From an uncultured Candidatus Saccharibacteria bacterium (lineage in GTDB: Bacteria; Patescibacteriota; Saccharimonadia; CAILAD01; GCA-016700035): DNA of 10,180 bases. Position numbers and translations under genes: made by a program. The DNA lies in NCBI GenBank assembly GCA_937996675.1, contig CALKUN010000103.1, positions 1 to 10,180 on the forward strand. Direction: 5' to 3'. Shown here piece after piece: positions 1 through 5,086 of the stretch. The notes below the pieces were generated by a model. That model saw nothing but the letters and a program-made list of their open reading frames with translations, was not told the origin of the DNA and ran no database searches. Every line of letters starts with the position of its first letter. Positions within the stretch are counted from its first letter, which is position 1.

Positions 1-298
1 TGCGAAGCCGAGCATGCCACCAGTTGCGTCCCGTACTTCCGGACTATCTCCGTACATCCAATGAGGCCGGATAGTGAAATGAATCTCATCCTCACGGCTG
101 ATTTCCACATACCTATAGCGAAGCCAGAGATAGGCCTGCCACATAGAGAGGTCGAAGGCATAACGGTGATCTCGGGTTCTGTCACGATCTGGCGCATATC
201 CGGGCCAGCCCTGGGTGATCAACACATAAATGATCCCCTCGACGAGGTCGTGCGTGATCACACTGCTTCGTTCTTGTCCTTTAGTGCTTGGGGGCATT
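1..298 (-). CDS. Unidentified protein, N-terminal part (runs off window)
   Basis: Reading the minus strand from ATG at 298, a frame stays open for 99 codons to the window edge. The same frame is open upstream to a TGA near 364, so the start is not certain. The ATG at 298 follows a weak purine stretch (AAAAGAG) and is the first ATG in the frame. The visible protein begins MPPSTKGQERSS and continues with an aromatic-rich, charged stretch containing WPGYAPDRD, MWQAYLWLRYRYVE and HFTIRPHWMYG. There is no signal peptide or membrane segment in this part. I recognise no family. It lies downstream of the tRNA-Leu terminator, so it probably has its own promoter, which I could not locate. The protein-like composition and open frame support it as coding, but a chance frame of this length is possible. 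Confidence 0.5.
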
Positions 299-373
299 AC
301 GAGCTCTTTTCGTAGGTGCGAATGGTACAACCATCTAAGTATAGAAGGAGGGTTGGGTGTAGATCAAACACTC

Positions 374-389
374 TTGGTGCGGATGAGAG
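374..389 (-). repeat. 16-bp direct copy of the tRNA-Leu 3' end (att-like)
   Basis: The plus-strand sequence TTGGTGCGGATGAGAG occurs here and again, identically, at 521-536. The second copy is the 3' end of the tRNA-Leu gene: encoded CCA, discriminator base, seven acceptor-stem bases and the edge of the T stem. The copy here has no anticodon arm or matching 5' acceptor strand upstream, so it is not a second tRNA gene. A duplicated tRNA 3' end is the usual mark left by integrases that recombine into tRNA genes. Only 131 bp separate the two copies, so any element between them has been lost, or the element lies to the left. Confidence 0.75.
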
Positions 390-403
390 AGTTTTCACTC
401 CTC

Positions 404-434
404 GCAATAGGCTCGAGCGCGCTCGACTTATTGC
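404..434. other. Imperfect hairpin in the spacer
   Basis: The arms GCAATAGG-C-TCGAG and CTCGA-CTTATTGC pair over 13 positions with one G-T pair and one bulged C around a CGCG loop. No T tract follows on either strand, so it is not a convincing intrinsic terminator. It lies between the two copies of the tRNA-Leu 3' end. It may be a terminator relic, a recombination arm site, or part of the leader of the leftmost gene. Apart from this and the repeat, I see nothing else in the spacer 299-482. Confidence 0.4.
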
Positions 435-482
435 TGCGGGGCTCAATTATCTAACCTAGGTTTCGAGCTCCCATACCAAAAC

Positions 483-522
483 AAAATAGTAAGACCAGCA
501 CAAAGACTGGTCTTACTATTTT
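483..522 (-). terminator. Intrinsic terminator after tRNA-Leu
   Basis: A perfect 16-bp inverted repeat (483-498 with 507-522) encloses an 8-base loop. On the minus strand the stem begins at the last A of the encoded CCA, and its 3' arm ends in ATTTT followed by GTTTTGG. This gives a rho-independent terminator with a T-rich tail directly after the tRNA. The plus strand also ends in TTTT, so it may work in both directions. Confidence 0.85.
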
Positions 523-607
523 GGTGCGGATGAGAGGACTCGAACCTCCACGGGGTTGCCCCCACTAGAACCTGAATCTAGCGTGTATACCATTTCACCA
601 CATCCGC
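522..607 (-). tRNA. tRNA-Leu (anticodon CAG)
   Basis: Read on the minus strand, the gene starts GCGGATG at 607 and ends CATCCGC, then A, then CCA at 522, giving a perfect seven-base-pair acceptor stem and an encoded CCA. The anticodon stem is CTAGA with TCTAG around the loop TTCAGGT, so the anticodon is CAG and it reads the leucine codon CUG. A long variable arm (TGGGGGCAACCCCGT) identifies a class II tRNA as expected for leucine, and the T arm contains GGTTCGAGTCC. The gene begins 11 bases after the stop of the solute-binding protein gene, so it may be co-transcribed with it. No strong separate promoter is visible. An intrinsic terminator starts at its 3' end. Confidence 0.97.
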
Positions 608-618
608 AAAGATATAGT

Positions 619-2346
619 TTATTTTTCGCTCTTGGGTACTCGTTCGGACTTGATCGCCCACTTATTTACATCTAGGAATCGGCCCGTCGACCCAATAAGA
701 TGCTCAGCGCTCATCCCCGTTAGCGCAGTGGTATGAGCATACAGGTAGTACGGCGAGTAAATCAAGAGAGCCGGAGCATCCTGCGCCCACGTGGCGAGAA
801 AGTCACGATACTTCGCATCTCGGAAGGCAGGGTCCTTCCCAAAACGAGCTTGCTCGATAAGCTGATCGCTCGTTGCGTTCTTGTAGGCCGAGAGATTGAG
901 CCCCGGATCAGCCGCCTGACTCGAGTGCCAGAAGCTAAACATATCACTATCACCACCAAGGTCTTGACCATAGAGGAGGATGTCGTACTCGCGAGGTCGT
1001 ATGTAGTTTTGCTGCAGACTGTAGCTATCCACTGCGAGTACCTCGACCTTTACTCCAGCCTCGCCCCACTGCTGCACGAGTCGCTTAGCAAGAGTAGGGT
1101 ATACCCCAGTATTAACCGTAACTAAGCGTAATGTATCGCCTATCTTACCGTTTAGTGCCTGTTTCGCTGCTGGCGCATCAAACGAGATTCGCAAAGCCTG
1201 ATTAGAAAATCCTGGGTACTGAGCAGGAATCGGATAATGTGCTACATTTCCCTCTCCATGCAACATGTCCTTGACAATCATATTGCGATCAATTGCTTGA
1301 TCAAGTGATCGGCGTACTGCCGGATCAGCCAGTGGTGGGCGTGCCGTATTGTAGAATGCACCAACATACGAAGGCAGTCTAAATCTATTGATCTGGAGCA
1401 TACCTGATTTCTGTAAGCTATCGGCTTCAGCCGGATCGACTTGAGACAAACCATCGAGCTCCCGCTTGGCATAGGCATCCGCTAGGCTTTTGGAGTCATC
1501 AAACTGCGTGAACTGAATCGCATCGAGGTAGGCTCTACCACCGAAGTAATCATTATTGCGCTCGACATGAATTGTATTCGAGTTGATATCTAGATAGTTC
1601 AGAATAAACGGTCCAGTTCCGATGGGGCGCTGGTTGAACTGATCAATGCGGAGCTGCTTTGGTTGTCTGTCACTCAAAACATGCTCCGGCACAATCCCTA
1701 CACGCGCGAGCGTACTGAGGAAACCATTATAGCTAGCCGGCAAGATAAATTGTACTGTCTGAGCATTGACTGCGTTGACCGTCACACCATCCCAGTTACC
1801 AGCTGCCGTAGATCTGGTGTCAGGGTTTTGTATGAGATGAAGTGTAAAATCTACATCTGCCGCATCAAATGCTACACCATCGTGCCACTTCACGCCGTCG
1901 CGCAGATGGAACGTATATGTACGTTTATCAGTCGATACATCCCACTTCTCAGCCAGATCACCGCTAAATTCTTCTGGACCTACTTGTCGAATCAGCTTGG
2001 AGAAAACAAGATCTGCCACATCAGCCGTAGCGGTATTATCGATATAGAGTGGATTCACGAGACGGACATGACCCACTAGGCCTTCCCGGTACGTGCCGCC
2101 ATATGTGGCCTTGTCCGTCAGCCACATCGAGTCTAGGCCCGCAAATCCTTGCAGCAGGCCAGTGATGCTAATAATGATGATGAGCATCCAAGCAGCAAAC
2201 TCGCCGCGCATGGCTCCAAGCTTCTTCCAGGCGCCATAGATATGGCGACGAATGTAGTTTTGGCTCCACAGCTCTGCCGTCTTCATCCACTTCTGAAGAC
2301 GATGATTAGCACGCGTTATTCTAAACTTAAAGTAAGATGAAGCCAT
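619..2346 (-). CDS. Membrane-anchored peptide-type ABC solute-binding protein (SBP family 5)
   Basis: This 575-residue protein belongs to the extracellular solute-binding family 5 (DppA/OppA type), which delivers peptides or similar ligands to an ABC importer. The family signature region is clear around residues 131-157 (LAEKWDVSTDKRTYTFHLRDG, then VKWHDG), followed by typical elements such as RPIGTGPFIL (241-249) and the second-lobe segments DPAVRRSLDQAIDR and SFWHSSQA. The N terminus is unusual. A basic 50-residue tail, presumably cytoplasmic, precedes one hydrophobic helix (about 51-71, AAWMLIIIISITGLLQGFAG). There is no lipobox cysteine, so the protein is probably tethered by an uncleaved helix and not by a lipid. 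The ATG at 2346 follows the secG stop by nine bases, with no clear Shine-Dalgarno sequence, which suggests operon expression. No permease or ATPase gene is nearby, so the partner transporter, if any, is elsewhere. The substrate cannot be read from the sequence. Confidence 0.9.
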   Translation of the reverse strand: MASSYFKFRITRANHRLQKWMKTAELWSQNYIRRHIYGAWKKLGAMRGEFAAWMLIIIISITGLLQGFAGLDSMWLTDKATYGGTYREGLVGHVRLVNPLYIDNTATADVADLVFSKLIRQVGPEEFSGDLAEKWDVSTDKRTYTFHLRDGVKWHDGVAFDAADVDFTLHLIQNPDTRSTAAGNWDGVTVNAVNAQTVQFILPASYNGFLSTLARVGIVPEHVLSDRQPKQLRIDQFNQRPIGTGPFILNYLDINSNTIHVERNNDYFGGRAYLDAIQFTQFDDSKSLADAYAKRELDGLSQVDPAEADSLQKSGMLQINRFRLPSYVGAFYNTARPPLADPAVRRSLDQAIDRNMIVKDMLHGEGNVAHYPIPAQYPGFSNQALRISFDAPAAKQALNGKIGDTLRLVTVNTGVYPTLAKRLVQQWGEAGVKVEVLAVDSYSLQQNYIRPREYDILLYGQDLGGDSDMFSFWHSSQAADPGLNLSAYKNATSDQLIEQARFGKDPAFRDAKYRDFLATWAQDAPALLIYSPYYLYAHTTALTGMSAEHLIGSTGRFLDVNKWAIKSERVPKSEK

Positions 2347-2355
2347 AAGTGGAAG

Positions 2356-2574
2356 TTATGCAAGGACGAGACGAGCGATCAGGCTCGCCGAGAGAACTAC
2401 CGCCAAGAAGATCGTCAGACTGAAGAGTCCGCGTTCGGCACCGCGACGGCTACGGTATGAGTTACTCGATCCGCCAAAGGCATCGCCAAGACCACTGCCT
2501 TGGTTCTGCAAAAGAACGACGACGATAATCAATGCTGAGCTAACGACGATTGCGATGTTGAGAAAACTATTCAC
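2356..2574 (-). CDS. secG: SecG, protein-export membrane subunit
   Basis: SecG is the small third subunit of the SecYEG translocation channel in the cytoplasmic membrane. The protein has the usual two hydrophobic helices (FLNIAIVVSSALIIVVVLL and LFSLTIFLAVVLSASLIARL), separated by the diagnostic loop LLQNQGSGLGDAFGG and the basic segment RRGAERG. I prefer the GTG at 2574, giving 72 residues starting VNSFLNIA. It is preceded by AAAAAGGA at a five-base spacing and lies in the tail of the upstream gene, with an eight-base overlap that suggests translational coupling. A second in-frame GTG at 2592 would give 78 residues but has no ribosome binding site. The gene is followed after nine bases by the solute-binding protein gene. 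Confidence 0.93.
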   Translation of the reverse strand: MNSFLNIAIVVSSALIIVVVLLQNQGSGLGDAFGGSSNSYRSRRGAERGLFSLTIFLAVVLSASLIARLVLA

Positions 2575-2938
2575 GGGCTTCCTTTTTGTCACTATTAAAT
2601 AACGCTGAAAATAGATAGTTTACGAGCCAAATGATAATAACCGTCCCAATTGCTGTCGTCCAGCGTTCCACCTGAAAGGCTGGGTAGAAGTAGCTCGTAA
2701 TGAAGAGCATACCGGCATTCACAAAGAGTGTGAAAATACCGAGCGTAAGCACGATAGCCGGGAGGCTCAAGAGAACTACCAGCGGTCGAATAAGTGCATT
2801 TACGATACCAAAAACAAAGGCTGCAATGATCAATACCGCAATGCGATCATCATACTGAATGCGGCCAGCAAAGAGCTGTGCAGCGACCCAAAGTCCCACA
2901 AAATTGACTAACCAAGAAAACAAAATTCGCTTCAACAT
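2567..2938 (-). CDS. Four-helix membrane protein of the YvlD / phage holin 4_2 family
   Basis: The 123-residue protein has four hydrophobic segments at about residues 5-24, 33-57, 59-84 and 94-114. The conserved core FGIVNALIRPLVVLLSLPA (43-61), followed by LTLGIFTLFVNAGML, is characteristic of the family Pfam calls Phage_holin_4_2, which includes Bacillus YvlD. Despite the name, these are mostly chromosomal membrane proteins of poorly known function, and nothing around this gene suggests a prophage. The ATG at 2938 has no Shine-Dalgarno sequence. A consensus extended -10 site lies so close upstream that the transcript would be nearly leaderless. Its 3' end overlaps secG, so it probably heads an operon with secG, the solute-binding protein and perhaps the tRNA. 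Confidence 0.88.
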   Translation of the reverse strand: MLKRILFSWLVNFVGLWVAAQLFAGRIQYDDRIAVLIIAAFVFGIVNALIRPLVVLLSLPAIVLTLGIFTLFVNAGMLFITSYFYPAFQVERWTTAIGTVIIIWLVNYLFSALFNSDKKEARE

Positions 2939-2957
2939 AATAGGCCCTATTATAGCA
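2937..2957 (-). promoter_or_regulatory. Extended -10 promoter overlapped by a 17-bp palindrome
   Basis: On the minus strand TGCTATAAT (2957-2949) is a perfect extended -10 element. Transcription would start near 2942, about four bases before the ATG at 2938, giving an almost leaderless mRNA. No good -35 hexamer is seen, which fits an extended -10 promoter. The plus-strand sequence ATAATAGG-C-CCTATTAT (2937-2953) is a perfect 8-bp inverted repeat around one base. It covers the -10 element, the predicted start of transcription and the start codon, so it could be a repressor operator. Confidence 0.6.
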
Positions 2958-2965
2958 GAATTACC

Positions 2966-3109
2966 CTATTTTTTCTTGTCGATAAGCCTAGCTAGATTGA
3001 ATACGCCCTTGCCGGTCACCTTCATTTTGTGAGCACTATTACGCTTACGATCACGTGCTTCGGCCTTGATGATCTGTCTTTGAAACTTAGAAGATTTAGA
3101 TTTGGCCAT
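2966..3109 (-). CDS. Small very basic protein coupled to uvrC (47 aa)
   Basis: A 47-codon frame runs from ATG at 3109 to TAG at 2966. The protein starts MAKSKSSKFQRQIIKAEARD, continues RKRNSAHKMKVTGKG and ends RLIDKKK. It contains 11 lysines and 5 arginines, about a third of all residues, and has no membrane segment. Its ATG shares a base with the uvrC stop (TGATG). A strong Shine-Dalgarno sequence AAGGAG (3123-3118) lies eight bases before the start, inside the end of uvrC. Both features argue strongly that it is translated and co-expressed with uvrC. I do not recognise the family. The composition resembles ribosomal or nucleic-acid-binding microproteins, so RNA or DNA binding is plausible but inferred. 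A possible promoter of the next gene begins 9 bases after its stop. Confidence 0.8.
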   Translation of the reverse strand: MAKSKSSKFQRQIIKAEARDRKRNSAHKMKVTGKGVFNLARLIDKKK

Positions 3110-4566
3110 CACAACCTCTCCTTGATTACCCGCGCCATCGAAGCACCGACCACCTCAACAAGCTCAGCATGTGTGGCCTGCTTGACGCCGGCTACGCTGC
3201 CAAAGGAGCGTATAAGCTTCTTGCGCGTCACAGGGCCTATCCCAGGAATCGTATCCAGCAGTGACGTCTTCGTACGCTTATCCCGCAAGCTCTTGTGGTA
3301 TGTAATCGCAAAACGATGCGCTTCATCGCGAATACGCTGCAGGAGCTGCACGACCCGACTAGAGTGCGGCAAGCTTATCACTCGGAACTCTCCATCAGTG
3401 ATAGCCTCAGTCTTCTGTCCGGGATATACGTCCGGCGCATCAATCGTACGCTGTACTATCTGTTCGTGCCGCTTGGCTAGCCCTACTGCAGGTATCGTTA
3501 CCTTCAGCTCGTCCAATACGGCAGTTGCAGCTGCGAGCTGACCCTTACCTCCGTCGATAATAATCAGATCCGGCAGTGCCCAGTCTGGGTGTCGCCCCGA
3601 AAAGCGGCGCTGCATCGTTTCGGCCATCATACCAAAATCATTCGGCCCTTTGGTGGTCATCTTAAACTTGCGATACTCACTATGGTGCGGCGTGCCATTC
3701 GTGAACACTACCATGCTCGACACTGCGTCCCCACCCTGAAAGTTTGAAATGTCATAACACTCCATCCGCTTCGGCAAAGACTTCATACCTAGTCGGTCGG
3801 CCAGCCCCGTAAGGGCCTGATCCATCGTTATGTCGAATGTTTCCTGCGCACCAAAGATCACCTTACGTGACAGCGCTTTGAGGGACAGGTATTGATCTCT
3901 TGTCTGGGCAGCCTCTTCAAAATGATTAGCCTTGGCAGCCTTCTCCATGTCCCGTTCCAGCTCCCGCTCTAGTACCTTACTCTTCCCCTCCAGTACCATG
4001 ATGAGCCGATGAATATTCTTGCGATAGTCTGCCTTGGGGGTATCTGGATGTGGCGCTACACCAATCTGATATTCGAGAGCCGACTTGGCGACCAGTCGTG
4101 AGTTTGAGAAATACGGGAAGATACGACGTAGATACCGCAGCGCCTCGCGCACCATCCCAGCCGACACAAACGGTCCAAAGTACCGTGACTTATCATCGGC
4201 TGGACGGCGCACGATATCTATTTTCGGGTAATCTTCCTGTGTCGTGATCTTAATATAGATAAAGTTCTTATCATCCTTGAGATCAACATTGTAGATAGGC
4301 TTGTAGCGCTTAATCAGTTCGGCTTCTAGAAATAGAGCCTCCACCTCACTGCTCGTCACGATCCAATCAATCGATTGAATATGAGAGACGAGGACGTTTG
4401 TCTTGGTATCGCTATGCTGTTTGGTAAAGTATGATCGCACTCGACGCTTGAGAATGGAGGCTTTACCGACATAAATAATGGTGTCTTTTTTGTCCTTATA
4501 CAAATAGACTCCTGGATCTCCCGGGAGTTCGGCTAGACGTGCTTTAAGGTGGAGTGGAGCTGGCAT
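3109..4566 (-). CDS. uvrC: UvrC, excinuclease ABC subunit C (compact, no Fe-S cysteines)
   Basis: UvrC makes both incisions in nucleotide excision repair after UvrA and UvrB find the lesion. The domain order is complete. The N-terminal GIY-YIG nuclease has GVY (19-21), YVGKA (32-36), arginines 41/42 and E81. The UVR motif that binds UvrB is at about 195-231. The RNase H-like nuclease shows D272 in CYDISN, D338 in IIDGGKGQ and H417 in DEAHRFA. The C-terminal helix-hairpin-helix DNA-binding region follows from about 436 (TIPGIGPVTRKK). The protein is 485 residues against about 610 in E. coli. The segment that carries four cluster-binding cysteines in E. coli (here about 149-175, IFPYFSNSRLVAK then YQIGVAPH) has none, and the whole protein has a single cysteine (C270). 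The ATG at 4566 has no Shine-Dalgarno sequence. An extended -10 element lies at 4610-4602. The next gene starts on its stop codon. Confidence 0.97.
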   Translation of the reverse strand: MPAPLHLKARLAELPGDPGVYLYKDKKDTIIYVGKASILKRRVRSYFTKQHSDTKTNVLVSHIQSIDWIVTSSEVEALFLEAELIKRYKPIYNVDLKDDKNFIYIKITTQEDYPKIDIVRRPADDKSRYFGPFVSAGMVREALRYLRRIFPYFSNSRLVAKSALEYQIGVAPHPDTPKADYRKNIHRLIMVLEGKSKVLERELERDMEKAAKANHFEEAAQTRDQYLSLKALSRKVIFGAQETFDITMDQALTGLADRLGMKSLPKRMECYDISNFQGGDAVSSMVVFTNGTPHHSEYRKFKMTTKGPNDFGMMAETMQRRFSGRHPDWALPDLIIIDGGKGQLAAATAVLDELKVTIPAVGLAKRHEQIVQRTIDAPDVYPGQKTEAITDGEFRVISLPHSSRVVQLLQRIRDEAHRFAITYHKSLRDKRTKTSLLDTIPGIGPVTRKKLIRSFGSVAGVKQATHAELVEVVGASMARVIKERL

Positions 4567-4582
4567 AGGAAGGCAATAATGC

Positions 4583-4611
4583 TTGATTATGAACGTTATT
4601 TATTGTAACAT
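4583..4611 (+). promoter_or_regulatory. Promoter for the plus-strand orphan gene
   Basis: TTGATT (4583-4588) and TAACAT (4606-4611) are separated by exactly 17 bases. Each matches its consensus hexamer at four of six positions. The predicted start near 4618 gives a leader of nearly 60 bases before the ATG at 4675. The arrangement is back-to-back with the uvrC promoter. Confidence 0.5.
4602..4610 (-). promoter_or_regulatory. Extended -10 element for uvrC
   Basis: On the minus strand TGTTACAAT (4610-4602) matches the extended -10 pattern TGnTATAAT with one change. Transcription would begin near 4595, leaving a leader of about 30 bases before the uvrC ATG. No strong -35 hexamer is visible. The element overlaps the -10 hexamer of the plus-strand promoter, so the two divergent promoters would compete for polymerase. 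Confidence 0.5.
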
Positions 4612-4627
4612 GCTGTCACTATTGACC

Positions 4628-4669
4628 GTACCTCGATACAGGGTACCCGATCCTCTCGAAAGGAGGTGA
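4628..4669 (+). promoter_or_regulatory. Structured leader with a near-perfect ribosome binding site
   Basis: AAAGGAGGTGA (4659-4669) is an almost complete anti-16S sequence, eight bases before the ATG at 4675 when measured from AGGAGG. This decides the start over the in-frame GTG at 4666, which lies inside the site. CCTCT (4652-4656) can pair with GGAGG (4662-4666), and GTACC (4628-4632) with GGTAC (4642-4646). The leader could therefore fold and partly hide the ribosome binding site. The pairing is short, so control by folding is only a possibility. Confidence 0.6.
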
Positions 4670-4674
4670 AGACC

Positions 4675-4998
4675 ATGACCATGACCGAAATCGACCAGCC
4701 GACAAAGTCGGCCGAAGAAGTGGCTGCGACCGAGCTCCTCGTAGGAATCTTGTCCCGTGTGGATGAGGCTGATGAGGACGCGTTCCGACGCGCGCTTGCA
4801 CGCTACGTCGATGCTGTCCGGCACGTTGCGCATCAAGGCTGCTCCATGCAGTCTCGTGACGTGCGCGATGCTGCAAACCAGCTGGGTGAGTTCGGGGTAT
4901 TGAGCTCGAGCGACATGAGTGCACTCCATGCACACTCGAAGTTCATCAAGGACCCCAGCGAGATCATCACTCTCCCCAACCACAAGGATGCAGCATGA
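4675..4998 (+). CDS. Orphan hypothetical protein with strong expression signals (107 aa)
   Basis: This is the only plus-strand gene supported in the window. ATG 4675 to TGA 4996-4998 encodes 107 residues beginning MTMTEIDQPTKSAEEVAATE. The middle (about 14-50) is rich in alanine, glutamate, aspartate and arginine and looks helical (DEADEDAFRRALARYVDAV). One cysteine lies at about residue 56 (HQGCSMQS), and the end is FIKDPSEIITLPNHKDAA. No signal peptide, membrane segment or known motif is visible, so it is probably a soluble cytoplasmic protein. I do not recognise the family. Its promoter, near-perfect Shine-Dalgarno sequence and following 17-bp hairpin form a complete single-gene unit, which suggests high expression. 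By hand count about two thirds of third codon positions are G or C, against about half in the 47-residue gene nearby, so recent transfer or strong codon selection is possible. An antisense frame at 4600-4983 lacks comparable signals. Confidence 0.8.
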   Translation: MTMTEIDQPTKSAEEVAATELLVGILSRVDEADEDAFRRALARYVDAVRHVAHQGCSMQSRDVRDAANQLGEFGVLSSSDMSALHAHSKFIKDPSEIITLPNHKDAA

Positions 4999-5028
4999 AG
5001 TTCAGCAGCAAGGAAAGCGGCACAGGCG

Positions 5029-5080
5029 CCCCATGATCGATACGACGACTCGTATCGATCATGGGGTTCTGACTTTTACT
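5029..5080 (+). terminator. Long perfect hairpin terminator between convergent genes
   Basis: CCCCATGATCGATACGA (5029-5045) and its exact complement (5050-5066) form a 17-bp stem with a CGAC loop. On the plus strand it is followed by TTCTGACTTTTAC, a loose T-rich tail, 30 bases after the stop of the orphan gene. On the minus strand it lies 20 bases after the stop of the extracellular protein gene but has no T tract there. It is therefore mainly a plus-strand terminator, though the stem could protect the 3' ends of both convergent mRNAs. Confidence 0.75.
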
Positions 5081-5086
5081 AAGATT

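Noticed and set aside
374..460. A second tRNA gene next to tRNA-Leu
   Set aside because: Only the 3' end matches. There is no complementary 5' acceptor strand, anticodon arm or T loop in the bases before it.
733..1125. Plus-strand frame inside the solute-binding protein gene
   Set aside because: It lies wholly antisense to a clear family 5 protein, has no start signals and shows no recognisable protein features.
2567..2938. Phage holin indicating a prophage
   Set aside because: The family name is historical. The gene sits beside secG and there are no phage structural, lysis or integrase genes.
3109..4566. UvrC as a frameshifted or truncated pseudogene
   Set aside because: It is about 125 residues short of E. 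coli UvrC, but all domains and catalytic residues are present in order and the HhH end is reached, so the shortening is by compaction.
4600..4983. Minus-strand frame of 127 codons opposite the orphan gene
   Set aside because: It has no ribosome binding site or promoter and runs through the plus-strand Shine-Dalgarno region. The plus-strand frame has complete signals.
3109..4998. Recoded TGA (glycine, as in SR1 and Gracilibacteria)
   Set aside because: TGA ends uvrC exactly at the overlapping start of the next gene and ends the plus-strand orphan before its terminator, so it works as a stop.
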